From the NCBI RefSeq assembly GCF_002706795.1, contig NZ_CP017705.1, positions 1,615,501 to 1,679,500 on the forward strand: a stretch of DNA of 64,000 nt, given 5' to 3'. Made by a program: the position numbers and the translations under genes. Of the stretch, positions 1-9,197 are shown piece after piece; positions within the stretch are counted from its first letter, which is position 1; each line of letters begins with the position of its first letter. Below the pieces are notes generated by a model that worked only from the letters and a program-made list of their open reading frames with translations, had not been told where the DNA came from and ran no database searches. This DNA comes from Brevibacillus laterosporus DSM 25 (GTDB lineage: Bacteria > Bacillota > Bacilli > Brevibacillales > Brevibacillaceae).

Positions 1-540
1 GAAAATACGCTGGAGCATTTCGTTTCGCTCACTGCCTTTTAAGGTCAAAAACTTAGAGAATTGACCTTGTGGCAACACAACCGCTCGTGTGAAATCGTGA
101 ATGGTCAAACCCACTAGCTTTTCAATCATAGATGTAGCCGCTGTGGCTTTAGACTCCAGCACCTGATCTTGTTCATCATCAAGTAATCCATGTTGAATTA
201 AACGAACTTCCGGTTGCTTTCGATTACCGTTTTTATTGAGACCAAACTCCCTCTCGATGGTAAATCGTTGTCGCTGGCTCGCGCTTCCTAATTCAAAGGT
301 AAAAGAGACAAACAACCGTGACTCCAATTGATTTAAAACCTCTTGTGGATGTGAACCTCCGCCTGTACGAACAACCTGTCCATATAACGCCAACGTAATC
401 GCGTCTAAAATGGTTGACTTACCGCTACCAGTAGGGCCAAAAATACCAAACAATCCCGCTTCACATAACGTTTCAAAATCAATCTCTTGCAAATCCCGAT
501 AACTATTTAATCCTGATAGTTTCAAGTGAATAGGTTTCAT
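1..540 (-). CDS. sbcC: SbcC exonuclease subunit, N-terminal part (cut by window edge)
   Basis: ATPase subunit of the SbcCD (Rad50/Mre11-type) nuclease, which cuts DNA hairpins and processes double-strand ends in the cytoplasm. My reading of the complement gives about 180 residues with no stop before the window edge. The start reads MKPIHLKLSGLNSYRD, with Walker A GPTGSGKST at residues 35-43 and a Q-loop-like LPQGQFSKFL near residue 157. The rest (coiled coil, zinc hook, Walker B) lies outside. The ATG at 540 shares its A with the TAA of sbcD, so the two are translationally coupled. Identification is firm from the Rad50-like N-terminus and the sbcD neighbour. Confidence 0.93.
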   Translation of the reverse strand, partial: MKPIHLKLSGLNSYRDLQEIDFETLCEAGLFGIFGPTGSGKSTILDAITLALYGQVVRTGGGSHPQEVLNQLESRLFVSFTFELGSASQRQRFTIEREFGLNKNGNRKQPEVRLIQHGLLDDEQDQVLESKATAATSMIEKLVGLTIHDFTRAVVLPQGQFSKFLTLKGSERNEMLQRIF

Positions 541-1796
541 TATTCATCTCCTCCTGGCTGTTTCTTTGTCTCAGCATCAGAGGTTATCATCAAACGGGAA
601 AATAACTGGATAACCTGTTCATCCGGCGATGTTCCACGCTTACGTTCATAAAAACGAGTAAAAAGCTGTACAGGATTCAATTCCTCGCGTTTTTCAATTT
701 CCTGCTTCTCTTGCTCTGTGGAAGCAACAAGCACACGCTGTACTTTTACAAAGTTATCGCTCAACTTGCGTATACGCTGAAACTCTGCGGGATCAATCAC
801 ATCATCCACGTGAATTTCTAAATCAATCCAACAATCTGCATCTTTACCTTCTTCTAACCACTTTTCTACTTCTGCTATTCCGCCAGTCGCCTTCCATCTT
901 GCCAAGGTTCGACCGCATTTCAAATAAATAATTTCTTCTGTCGGTTGTTGACCTGGAATAATCTCAACCATCACTACCGCCTTGCTTTGTCCTGCTTCCG
1001 AAAAGCTGTACGATAACGGTGAACCACTATAGCGAATCAAAGGTGTTTCACTCAATTTTTGCAAGCGGTGCAAGTGACCTAATGCAACATAATCTGCTTG
1101 CGGAGGGAATGCATTCAGTGAAACTGTATGCGTCCCCCCAATCTGTATCGGACGCTCCGAATCGGTTTCAAGTCCACCCATAGCAAACAGATGGCTCGTC
1201 ATGATATTGACAGTATCCTCACGAAAATGGCTAGCTAAATCATGCAAAAGATCTTTGATTCTCTCGCTAAATGCTTGTTGCATTTGCTCTGGTGTAAAGC
1301 TTTCACTAACTAATTCCTTTAATCGTGCTTCTGAAGGATATGATAAAGCCACAACTACGGCTGTATGCTCTACTCCTGGAATCGCAATTTCAAACCAGGA
1401 TGGTCCGCCATCAATTATTCTTACTTTATCTGCCGATGTATCAACTTTAGTAAGCAAGGGTTGTTCCTTAGGTAATCCGAGCAACACAATTCCATGCTTA
1501 TGAGCCAGTGGCGAAGCAGCGCGCACCCGTTCTGGTTGGTCGTGATTACCTGCAATAACGACTACCCCGCGCTTACCTTCTGCTGACAATCTTTCTAAGG
1601 CTTCATAATAAAGCTCCTCCGCCCACGCAGGTGGGTTTACAGAGTCATACACATCACCTGCAATCACTACTAAATCTATTTGCTTGTCCTCAACAATCTG
1701 GCATAGTTCGTCTACAAAAGCCGCTTGTTCTATTCGTCTATCCCGACCTTCTAGCAATCTGCCGAAGTGCCAGTCTGCTGTATGCAAAATGCGCAT
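540..1796 (-). CDS. sbcD: SbcD exonuclease subunit
   Basis: Mre11-type metallophosphoesterase subunit of SbcCD, a Mn-dependent 3'-5' exonuclease and hairpin endonuclease. All phosphoesterase motifs are visible: DWHFG near residue 8, AGDVYD near 47, AGNHD near 84 and GHLHR in the second half. About 418 residues, normal for the family. An ATG seven codons further upstream (1817) is in frame but has no ribosome binding site. The ATG at 1796 follows AGAGGTGGAAGG and starts MRILHTADWH as homologues do. Overlaps sbcC by one base. Confidence 0.95.
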   Translation of the reverse strand: MRILHTADWHFGRLLEGRDRRIEQAAFVDELCQIVEDKQIDLVVIAGDVYDSVNPPAWAEELYYEALERLSAEGKRGVVVIAGNHDQPERVRAASPLAHKHGIVLLGLPKEQPLLTKVDTSADKVRIIDGGPSWFEIAIPGVEHTAVVVALSYPSEARLKELVSESFTPEQMQQAFSERIKDLLHDLASHFREDTVNIMTSHLFAMGGLETDSERPIQIGGTHTVSLNAFPPQADYVALGHLHRLQKLSETPLIRYSGSPLSYSFSEAGQSKAVVMVEIIPGQQPTEEIIYLKCGRTLARWKATGGIAEVEKWLEEGKDADCWIDLEIHVDDVIDPAEFQRIRKLSDNFVKVQRVLVASTEQEKQEIEKREELNPVQLFTRFYERKRGTSPDEQVIQLFSRLMITSDAETKKQPGGDE

Positions 1797-1979
1797 CCTT
1801 CCACCTCTATCGATCATTTGTTTGCTTTTCTCTATTGTACCAGAAGTAAGAGCGTTGCTTCAGAAAAGATAGTGATGAAAGTTTTGGAGATATTCTTTTG
1901 TTTCTACCAAAACCTGTGATATACATAGAATAAGAAAAAATACGTATAAGAAACTAATACTTACAAAGGAGTTTGATTA

Positions 1980-2564
1980 ATGATAACCGACTACCCTGTT
2001 CTCGTAACCGAACGGCTCATGCTCCTCCATTTATCCTTACATCAAGCCGATGACCTATTTGAAATCTTTTCAAAGGAAGAAACTACACATCACGTGCCTA
2101 GAAAAATCCATAAAAGTAAATTGGATACTGTTTTGTACTTAGAGAAACGCATGGCAGATTGCGCGGAGAAAAAAGCATTCATTTGGGCGATCTACCATCG
2201 AGAATCTGGTAAAACCATTGGAGTGGCCGGCCTTTTCCAATATGCAGATAAAGAAAAAAGCGCTTCATTAGGTGCAGTCCTACATCCTGACTATCGTGGA
2301 AAAGGAATGACATTCGAATCGCTTAGAGCTGTAATGGCTTATGGTTTTAAAGAAATTGGACTCGTGAGAATGGAAGGTAAATGCGAAGCAACCAACACTC
2401 TATCTGAACGTGTCATGCAAAGATTGGGGATGGTTTATGAAGGAACATTGCGTAAAAATGTGTTAATCAAAGGGGAATTGCGTGATTCTAAGGTATACTC
2501 CGTTTTACAGGACGAATACAAGGAAGATGATCATGCTTCTTCATCTAATAATTCGTTAACCTAA
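1980..2564 (+). CDS. GNAT N-acetyltransferase, RimJ/RimL type
   Basis: Predicted cytoplasmic acetyl-CoA-dependent N-acetyltransferase of 194 residues. The start resembles RimJ/YdaF proteins (TERLMLLHLSLHQADDLFEIF). The acetyl-CoA loop is seen as LHPDYRGKGMTFESL (about residues 100-114), followed by the family's EATNTLSERVMQRLGMVYEG segment. AAAGGAG lies about 9 bases before the ATG. Monocistronic and convergent with ctaA across a shared terminator. The substrate (ribosomal protein, amino acid or drug) cannot be read from the sequence. Confidence 0.85.
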   Translation: MITDYPVLVTERLMLLHLSLHQADDLFEIFSKEETTHHVPRKIHKSKLDTVLYLEKRMADCAEKKAFIWAIYHRESGKTIGVAGLFQYADKEKSASLGAVLHPDYRGKGMTFESLRAVMAYGFKEIGLVRMEGKCEATNTLSERVMQRLGMVYEGTLRKNVLIKGELRDSKVYSVLQDEYKEDDHASSSNNSLT

Positions 2565-2593
2565 GAAAAGAGCGAGAAAACCTCGCTCTTTTC
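2565..2593. terminator. Bidirectional terminator between GNAT gene and ctaA
   Basis: Perfect 12-bp inverted repeat (GAAAAGAGCGAG / CTCGCTCTTTTC) around a 5-base AAAAC loop. The A/T-rich ends give a T-tract on both strands, so it can stop the GNAT transcript (+) and the ctaA transcript (-). Confidence 0.85.
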
Positions 2594-2606
2594 CATCTCC
2601 ACTTTT

Positions 2607-3503
2607 TTAGGATGGCCTCTTCAATGTCTGTAAACCTAAATAACATAGTATTCCAAAAAATACTGTAATGATGGCAGAATGGATCAAAGTAGCATATAAT
2701 TCTAAATTAGCAAATACCACTAATCCCCCACTAAGCACTTGGAGAATAACCAATCCCAGCGCTAGCTTAGAACAGGTATAAATATCTTTACGTGATTCTT
2801 TATAATGTCTGGCAGCATATACATAAATTCCGATAATTAGTAGCACCAATACAGCAGCAGCCACCCTATGTAAAAACTGAACACCCACCTGACCGCTCAA
2901 TTCCGGAATTAGCTTCCCATTACAAAGCGGCCAGCCTGAACAGCCCAAGCTGGAGCCTGTATGACGTACATAGGCACCCAGATACACAACCCCGTAAGCG
3001 TATACACTTACCATCCACACATATAAACCAAAGCCTTTATCTACAGTTCCCTTAATTAGTTTCTGAAGACGTTCATGGTTAATAACAAACATAGTGAGCA
3101 TAAATACTCCTGTATATGCGAGCAAAGAAAAGCCAAAATGTAGAGCTAAGACAGGTGAAGATTGTGGCCAGATGACAGCAGAGGCACCAAGAATAGATTC
3201 TACTACAATAAAAAACATTCCGAATATTGCTAGTCCTAATACTTCTTTATTACCTTTGTATTTATAAATGGAGTAAATAGAAAAGACAACCACTACAATT
3301 CCCGCTAGACCGGTTGTTAATCGATGAACGTATTCAATGATTGACTCCAAAGCATACGAGGGAACAAACTTCCCATTACACAGTGGCCAATCATTTCCAC
3401 AGCCAAGACCAGAGTTAGTTTTGGTTACTAAAGAACCAGCAATCATCACGATAAACATAACAACAGTCGAGAGGATCGCTAATCGTTTTACATTTTTGTC
3501 CAT
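2607..3503 (-). CDS. ctaA: Heme A synthase CtaA
   Basis: Membrane enzyme that oxidises the C8 methyl of heme O to give heme A for cytochrome aa3 oxidase. About 298 residues with some eight hydrophobic segments in two homologous halves. Each half carries a cysteine-pair loop (GLGCGNDWPLCNGK and SLGCSGWPLCNGK). The four heme-ligand histidines are recognisable in EYVHRL, LALHFG, QFLHRV and TLIHSA. An ATG two codons upstream (3509) sits 1 base from the AGAGG; the ATG at 3503 has a normal 7-base spacing, so I chose it. Same strand as and downstream of ctaB, about 200 bp away. Confidence 0.95.
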   Translation of the reverse strand: MDKNVKRLAILSTVVMFIVMIAGSLVTKTNSGLGCGNDWPLCNGKFVPSYALESIIEYVHRLTTGLAGIVVVVFSIYSIYKYKGNKEVLGLAIFGMFFIVVESILGASAVIWPQSSPVLALHFGFSLLAYTGVFMLTMFVINHERLQKLIKGTVDKGFGLYVWMVSVYAYGVVYLGAYVRHTGSSLGCSGWPLCNGKLIPELSGQVGVQFLHRVAAAVLVLLIIGIYVYAARHYKESRKDIYTCSKLALGLVILQVLSGGLVVFANLELYATLIHSAIITVFFGILCYLGLQTLKRPS

Positions 3504-3709
3504 TCTCATACCTCTTTTATCAATGTAGCAAATCTTTTTGAAGAAGCAACGAACCTAGCTGGCGCAAAAATGTAACCGCCATCTTTTTGAATAACTTCCT
3601 TTATTCCGAATTTTTTCTTACTTTCTTTAACAGTAAAGAAACATCCCCCGCTTTGCAAGAGATGTTCCTGTATAAATGTGTGATAAACATGTCAACTTTT
3701 CAAACTTTT

Positions 3710-4660
3710 TTATAAGTGAACCAAAATAGCGCTAATAACCATGGCTGCACACATTACTGTTAAGTAAATGAGCGAATAACCAAATAGCTTTTTCGCCCAT
3801 GCCATATCATCCTTGACTGAAAAACCTTGGAAGAGAAGTACTAGGTAAATAATTCCCATGATGGATGCGACAATAAAATACAACATACCTACATTACCAT
3901 ATAGGAATAAAATAAGTGATGCCGGCAATAAGGCAGATCCCCAGAAGAACATCTGACGCTTGGTCTCTTCAAATCCTCGTACCACCGGGAGCATTGGGAT
4001 ACCCCCCGCTCGATAATCTTCCACTTTCATCATAGCTAATGACAAGAAGTGAGGAGATTGCCACAAGAAAATTATTAGAAACAAAGTCCAAGCTCCCAAA
4101 TCAAGCGTTCCTGTTACCGCAGCCCATCCAATTAAAGGAGGCATTGCCCCTGAGACACTGCCTACCACGGTATTCAAAGTACTGACACGCTTCATCGGTG
4201 TATAAATAAGCACATAAAAAATGTGACCCACCAAGCCACAGACTGCTGCCAGTGGATTAGCTAGAAAGAACAACACTATTAATCCAAGCAATAATAAACC
4301 TAGTCCAAAAATCAATGCATTACGTGGTTGGATTCGTCCTGATGCTAAGGCACGGTTTTGCGTCCGTTTCATTCTTTTATCCAGATCTCGATCCAGATAG
4401 TTATTTAATACAGCACCAGAGCCAATAATTACAGAAGTTCCGATCAACGTATAAATCGTAAGGTCAAAATGAAAATTTTTAAATCCTGCTGAAGCAAGCC
4501 AAATACCAGCAAAAGCAGTTAGTAAGTTAGAAAAAATAATACCTGGCTTCATTAATTGTACATAATCTGATAACGTTGCGGGTTCAGTTTGCACTTGTTT
4601 TGTATCCATATCATCTAGGAAAGAGGTGCCGGACTCCTTTAAGTCAACCTCGTGTTCCAT
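3710..4660 (-). CDS. ctaB: Protoheme IX farnesyltransferase CtaB (heme O synthase)
   Basis: UbiA-family polytopic prenyltransferase that adds a farnesyl group to protoheme to make heme O, the substrate of CtaA. It shows the prenyl-diphosphate Asp-rich motif NNYLDRDLDKRMKRTQNR, the YTPMKR loop and the second loop DYRAGGIPMLPVV. A TTG nine codons upstream (4687) keeps the frame open, but the AAAGGAG lies inside that stretch, 9 bases before the ATG at 4660, which fixes the start (316 residues). The 206-bp gap to ctaA holds a weak hairpin (AACATC/GATGTT near 3633-3664). Confidence 0.95.
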   Translation of the reverse strand: MEHEVDLKESGTSFLDDMDTKQVQTEPATLSDYVQLMKPGIIFSNLLTAFAGIWLASAGFKNFHFDLTIYTLIGTSVIIGSGAVLNNYLDRDLDKRMKRTQNRALASGRIQPRNALIFGLGLLLLGLIVLFFLANPLAAVCGLVGHIFYVLIYTPMKRVSTLNTVVGSVSGAMPPLIGWAAVTGTLDLGAWTLFLIIFLWQSPHFLSLAMMKVEDYRAGGIPMLPVVRGFEETKRQMFFWGSALLPASLILFLYGNVGMLYFIVASIMGIIYLVLLFQGFSVKDDMAWAKKLFGYSLIYLTVMCAAMVISAILVHL

Positions 4661-4931
4661 ATTGCAAGGCTCCTTTCCTTCTTTCAAAATAAGTGATCCC
4701 TTATACTATAACAGCGGAAAAATTACTCGAAAGTCTATAGCGTAAGAAGTGATTTTTTTCATAAATAGATTCGCATTCATTGTAGCGAATCTTTCCATAT
4801 ACAGTCAACAATAGAAACACAGTTAGCACATAACAACTGCCTTTCGCCTATTTTTTTGTCGATACGCACCCCGATTCTAACCACTCCATACCATGTAAGG
4901 TAGCATTCGCCCATGGAAGAGAGGGTTTCGC

Positions 4932-5702
4932 ATGATCGATATTTCATTAACTCTCATCGGTTTGTTAGTTGGCTTTCTTGTCGGATTAACAGGAGTAGGT
5001 GGGGCAGCATTACTGACGCCTTTCTTAATCATGATGGGAATTCAACCAACGATTGCCGTAGGAACAGATCTTGTATATAACTCCATTACAAAAATATTTG
5101 GAACTCTCCAGCATTGGAGACAAAAAACCATCGACTGGACCATTGTACTCTACTTAGGTATTGGAAGTGTTCCCAGTGCCATTCTCGCAGTCCATTTTCT
5201 ACATTGGATACAAACGAATTTCGGTTCAGCTGATGCAGTAGTCAAAAAGGTATTAGGTTTTGCCCTGATTCTCATTCCTATTGTCATGTTGATTAAAACG
5301 ATCCAATCTCGTAAAGAAGTGAAGCCAAACAAATGGCAACAAAAAACCACGCAAGAAAAAAGTATTTTAGCCATTACCTCAGGAGCCATTTTAGGCTTTA
5401 TCGTAGGACTTACTTCTGTCGGCAGTGGTTCCCTATTTGCCCTTGTTTTGCTTTACTTTTTTCAGATGCGAGGTGCCTCAACAGTCGGAACCGATATTGC
5501 CCACGCTTTCTTTCTAGTTACCGCTGCTGGTTTTACTCATATTTTATATGGAAACATAAATTATGCCACCGTATTCCAACTGTTAACAGGTTCGATTCCT
5601 GGTGTTTTTATTGGGAGTTTGCTTGCGCTTAAAGTACCTACTATTCATTTACGTTACATGATTTGCGCTATTATTTTAATTAGCGGTCTAAAAATGATTT
5701 AA
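4932..5702 (+). CDS. TSUP-family (TauE/SafE) membrane transporter
   Basis: 256-residue membrane protein of the TauE/SafE (COG0730) family, typically exporters or importers of sulfite, sulfonates or other organic anions. The two half-repeats are visible: GFLVGLTGVGGAALLTPFLI near residue 15 and GFIVGLTSVGSGSLFALVLLY near 155, with about eight hydrophobic segments. A GAGAGGG precedes the ATG. It stands alone, divergent from ctaB, so the substrate cannot be assigned from context. Confidence 0.85.
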   Translation: MIDISLTLIGLLVGFLVGLTGVGGAALLTPFLIMMGIQPTIAVGTDLVYNSITKIFGTLQHWRQKTIDWTIVLYLGIGSVPSAILAVHFLHWIQTNFGSADAVVKKVLGFALILIPIVMLIKTIQSRKEVKPNKWQQKTTQEKSILAITSGAILGFIVGLTSVGSGSLFALVLLYFFQMRGASTVGTDIAHAFFLVTAAGFTHILYGNINYATVFQLLTGSIPGVFIGSLLALKVPTIHLRYMICAIILISGLKMI

Positions 5703-5822
5703 CAATCATGACATTTTACAAAATAATACAACAAAGGAAAATATCATGATATAATAAAATGTAAGCAGATAAGTCAAACGACGGTAAGGCGGACCGTATC
5801 CCCACAGAAAGGGGGTGGGCAT

Positions 5823-5909
5823 ATGTCAGTGTATGAAGGCTTATCATTGATGATTACGTTTGGGACACTCATCATAGCCTTGCTGACCGCCTCTGCCAAA
5901 CGGAAATGA
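5823..5909 (+). CDS. Putative holin-like type I toxin (TxpA-like), 28 aa
   Basis: Small ORF starting ATG at 5823, reading MSVYEGLSLMITFGTLIIAL with a short basic tail AKRK. It has a hydrophobic membrane helix. The N-terminus matches the pattern of the putative holin-like toxin family (Bacillus TxpA begins MSTYESLMVMIGF). A strong GGGGGTGGG precedes the start, a TATAAT lies at 5750-5755, and a terminator follows at 5989-6018. In TxpA-like modules an antisense RNA overlaps the 3' end of the toxin mRNA; I cannot identify its promoter here. Shorter than typical TxpA (59 aa), so possibly a reduced form. Confidence 0.7.
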   Translation: MSVYEGLSLMITFGTLIIALLTASAKRK

Positions 5910-5988
5910 CCACTAGTCTGTCTAATAAACAGAAAAGTGGCCATGGCTGACTCGAACGGCTACCTACCCCGTACGACTATTTGCGATC

Positions 5989-6018
5989 GCCGCAGGTGTC
6001 CAGCCACCTGCGGCTTTT
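5989..6018 (+). terminator. Terminator of the toxin-like transcript
   Basis: Ten-bp perfect stem GCCGCAGGTG / CACCTGCGGC with a 6-base loop, followed by TTTT on the + strand. The minus strand has no T-run, so it ends the + transcript about 80 nt after the toxin stop codon. Confidence 0.8.
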
Positions 6019-6170
6019 CTATGGTGATCGACATTTTTTGTAAATTTTTGTCGAAATAGGTTGCTATTTCCAACAATTCATATGTTATCACAAATGCTCG
6101 AATTGATGTAACCTATTTTCTAATTTTTCGTGAAGACTTTCTAACAAGTTGTCTTTTTTGTTCCTATTAC

Positions 6171-8468
6171 CTAGTCTTTCCACACTTCAATTGTAGCCTT
6201 TGTAAAATCATCCTCAACATCCTTAATCTTGATGTTAAGACCTACCTGTGGTAGTACCATTCCTACATCTTCTAGACCTGGCATCGAGTAATCCTTTTCA
6301 TCAGAGAAGGTTGTTACACCCTTCCGAGATGGACTCCACATCTTACCCAAGATATAATCAAGATTAATTTCACTTGTAGGATTTGGACTAAATGCAGCAT
6401 CACTTACTTGGTAACGAGCATCGGCTGGTTTCTTCTTGTTATCATCCCAATAACGAATTTGTTGATGAGAATCAACTACACCAAGCATTCCATGTCCAGG
6501 ATGCAAGCTGGTTTTGTTATCTTCCGTTGCACCATATCGCCCATCGTAATACCAAACAACCATTCCAGGATCATAGGTTAAAAATGTTTCTCCACGGCGA
6601 AAATATTTTAATCCCTCATCAGCACCGTTATAAGAGCGTAATTCTACGAGATAATAGGCATCATATTCTTTACCTTTTCCATTGAAATGGGTGAAGCCGT
6701 CTAATTCCATCTTAGGCTTCCCTTCCCCGTTATCTTTAAATACCACTTCACCATCAGCTGATACCACGATGTTATCCAGATATACTCCTTGTCTCGTCGT
6801 TGCAGCATCTGTCACGTACTCAAATTGAAATTTCACTTTTTTACCGACATAATCAGAGAGATCGATCTCCTCTTCTTCCCATTCTTCGGGATCATCGCTC
6901 CAATCTTCTACTATTTCCTCCTCGCCTGTGTCTACATCAATAGCATTTAGGTATAAGAAATCGTAATTTTTTTCAATACTCCTCCACATATCAACAGTCA
7001 TTGTCGCTTCCGTAGCATCCGTGAGGTCGATTTCAGGAGTTGTAATCGTACTTGTTAAATTATCACCCTCATCGGAAAAATAAGAATATTCACCTTGAAA
7101 GGGCTTTGTTGGCGCATCCTTAATAATCTCAGGCATATCAATTTTAAGTACCATATTATTATCAATATCTTGGTTTACCGCTTCGTGCAATGTAAACCTC
7201 TGTTTCTTACGTAGGTCAGCATAATCTACCACCTGCGGAGATACCCATTTCCCACCGTACATTTCTTGTAGCATCATTTTAGACCAAGGGTCAAGACTGG
7301 TGGGTTCTGTTTGAAATACATAGCCTGTGTGACTACCGCTTGACATCAATGACCAAGCTCCAACTGGAGAATCATGCCCGCCTTTATTCGTATCATATAA
7401 GTCCGGTAAACCCAAATTATGACCATACTCATGGCTGAAGACACCTGGTGCCCCATCTTCGGGTTGAATCATGTAATCATACGCAAGTAAATTTGTTCCT
7501 GGTATCTTTACAGGCTCTTTTAGCGTCCAACGATGTGACCAGATCGCATCATCATCCTCCCCTGTTTCTTCCCCGATACCAGCATGTACCAACATCAGAT
7601 TATCCAAAATGCCATCCGGTTCATTTAGATCCCCGTCACCATCAAGATCGTAAGGGTCACGTTGATCGTACTCTTCCTCATGACCTGCGATTGCCTGACC
7701 TACCTGTTCCAAAGTTTCAATTACTAAATCGCGTGGGCGAGCATCTCCACCGTTCCGATTCTTTCCATAGTATTTATAAGAATGTTCAGCGGTTATCCAA
7801 GGTGTTACTATGCCATTTACCGACCAGGTATCACGAGATTGCTCTTCGTAATATTTAGCCATTGTGGTCATTGGCGTGCCCTCTGGCGTTGTGTATCCTC
7901 CCGGTTCAAACAACATTTTTTCATAATGCTCTTCATTAAAATCAGCTGTCCAAATCGAATCTTTCACTTTTGGTAATTCATTGTGGCGTCTATCTGGGAA
8001 CTCAACGAGGCTAACGACGATATTATCAACAAACATATTATCATCAAAATTTCTAGAACGTTTCTTTCCTTTGAATTCAGCTACATTCTGAATAACCTCT
8101 TCTTTAGCAACTTCTTGACTACGCTTTGCCTCAGCACCAAATGAACTGGAGGTATCTGGCCCACTTGGGATGCGCTTATCCTCCAGGTATTCCTTGATAG
8201 AATCTCGAATCTCATCCTGGGTAGCATCTTCAGCGATAATGCCTCTTGCCTGTAGATTTTTCGCTAAACGATCAAGGTTGAGAGTGGATTCATCTACCGG
8301 TGAAAAATTGTCTTTGGTCGTTACCTTTTCTTTTTTCTTCTTCTGGTGAAGCTTTTGCTGCTTCGTATCTTTCTTGCTCTTAGCTTCCGTAATGGTTGGC
8401 ACGCCTGCAATTGTACTAAAAAGCAGTGCGGATGCAAGCATCGCGGACATCGTCTTTCTCCACTTCAT
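6171..8468 (-). CDS. inhA: Immune inhibitor A-like secreted M6 metalloprotease
   Basis: Secreted zinc protease of peptidase family M6 (InhA/camelysin group), which degrades host antimicrobial peptides and matrix proteins in the B. cereus/thuringiensis group. 765 residues: basic N-terminus plus hydrophobic stretch with cleavage near TEA-KS (about residue 29), a lysine-rich propeptide, an acidic DLDGDGDLNEPDG calcium-type loop at 274-286, the zinc motif HEYGH at 346-350 with NLGLPDLYD after it, and C-terminal acidic beta domains (residues ~450-600) typical of InhA. AAGGGAGGT lies 9 bases before the ATG. Monocistronic. Likely a virulence or nutrient-release factor (inference from family). Confidence 0.92.
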   Translation of the reverse strand: MKWRKTMSAMLASALLFSTIAGVPTITEAKSKKDTKQQKLHQKKKKEKVTTKDNFSPVDESTLNLDRLAKNLQARGIIAEDATQDEIRDSIKEYLEDKRIPSGPDTSSSFGAEAKRSQEVAKEEVIQNVAEFKGKKRSRNFDDNMFVDNIVVSLVEFPDRRHNELPKVKDSIWTADFNEEHYEKMLFEPGGYTTPEGTPMTTMAKYYEEQSRDTWSVNGIVTPWITAEHSYKYYGKNRNGGDARPRDLVIETLEQVGQAIAGHEEEYDQRDPYDLDGDGDLNEPDGILDNLMLVHAGIGEETGEDDDAIWSHRWTLKEPVKIPGTNLLAYDYMIQPEDGAPGVFSHEYGHNLGLPDLYDTNKGGHDSPVGAWSLMSSGSHTGYVFQTEPTSLDPWSKMMLQEMYGGKWVSPQVVDYADLRKKQRFTLHEAVNQDIDNNMVLKIDMPEIIKDAPTKPFQGEYSYFSDEGDNLTSTITTPEIDLTDATEATMTVDMWRSIEKNYDFLYLNAIDVDTGEEEIVEDWSDDPEEWEEEEIDLSDYVGKKVKFQFEYVTDAATTRQGVYLDNIVVSADGEVVFKDNGEGKPKMELDGFTHFNGKGKEYDAYYLVELRSYNGADEGLKYFRRGETFLTYDPGMVVWYYDGRYGATEDNKTSLHPGHGMLGVVDSHQQIRYWDDNKKKPADARYQVSDAAFSPNPTSEINLDYILGKMWSPSRKGVTTFSDEKDYSMPGLEDVGMVLPQVGLNIKIKDVEDDFTKATIEVWKD

Positions 8469-8802
8469 CTGAAAACCTCCCTTTCCCCTTGTAAAAACTC
8501 TTTATTCGGGTATCTTTTTACCATTCTTTTCATCCTCTTAAATTCCTTTTACATTTTTTTATTTTTTTCGATAAATTCAGATATAAATTTCGACAATAGT
8601 TCAATTATCATTTAACTATCGCCTCAGTCTTGAGAAGGAGATAAAAATCATTCGTTTGCTGGTATAAAAACCATTGATTCACTTGTAAAATAAAAGTGTA
8701 AAAGAAGAGCATGACTTTTTGAAATTTCATTTAGAACGTGATATCATGTGAATCTATCGTTACTCATGTGATATTTGCAATAACGAATAGGAGGTTTATG
8801 CT
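8469..8802. other. Divergent intergenic region, inhA / DUF4870 gene
   Basis: AT-rich region that must hold both promoters. The only structure I see is a near-palindrome ACGTGATATCATGT at 8736-8749 (7-bp arms, one mismatch) with a related CATGTGATAT at 8765-8774, possibly a regulator site for the + strand gene. No RNA element recognised. Confidence 0.35.
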
Positions 8803-9117
8803 ATGGAAATGAATCAAGTCTTAAAATTACTCTCCCATGCCAGCACTTTTTTTGCTCCCATTATTGGGCCCATTATTATTTGGATACTCGCATCTGATCG
8901 ATATGTAAAAAACGTAGCTCTGCAAGCACTCGTTTTCCATATTTCTATGTCTGTTTTGATCGCTATTTCTTGGGCATTGTCGTTCATACTAATCGGCATT
9001 CCGTTCCTCATTGTATTCGGAATCATGGCACTCTACTGCCCAATCAAAGGTATCTTCTACTCTCTTACAGGTAGAACGTACTACTATCCAATCATTGGTC
9101 GTCTGATCAACGGCTAA
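8803..9117 (+). CDS. DUF4870-type small membrane protein
   Basis: 104-residue protein with about three membrane segments. The pattern of short helix (LKLLSHASTFFAPIIGPIIIWIL), charged loop (ASDRYVKNVALQALVFHIS) and two further helices ending in YYYPIIGRLING is that of the DUF4870/Tic20-like family. Function unknown. AGGAGG is at 8789-8794, so the ATG at 8803 (spacing 8) is chosen over the ATG at 8798, which opens only a few codons in another frame. Own terminator follows. Confidence 0.8.
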   Translation: MEMNQVLKLLSHASTFFAPIIGPIIIWILASDRYVKNVALQALVFHISMSVLIAISWALSFILIGIPFLIVFGIMALYCPIKGIFYSLTGRTYYYPIIGRLING

Positions 9118-9133
9118 TAGGGATTTTCATATA

Positions 9134-9176
9134 AAAAGCCAATGCCCAGGTCTTTTGACCATAAGCATTGGCTTTT
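9134..9176. terminator. Bidirectional terminator, DUF4870 gene / ABC ATPase gene
   Basis: Twelve-bp perfect stem AAAAGCCAATGC / GCATTGGCTTTT with an inner GGTC/GACC mini-stem. A/T tails on both sides suit both convergent transcripts. Confidence 0.85.
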
Positions 9177-9197
9177 ACATTTTCAAACCCAAATCTA

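Noticed and set aside
3630-3670. Hairpin AACATC/GATGTT between ctaB and ctaA
   Set aside because: Only six base pairs with a long loop; not convincing as a terminator, mentioned only with ctaB.
5333-5632. 99-codon + strand ORF inside the TSUP gene
   Set aside because: Out-of-frame shadow with Cys/Tyr/Phe-rich nonsense composition.
6392-7976. Several + strand ORFs of 64-136 codons opposite the inhA gene
   Set aside because: They lie fully inside the inhA coding region on the other strand, lack ribosome sites and have no protein-like pattern; shadows of a real gene.
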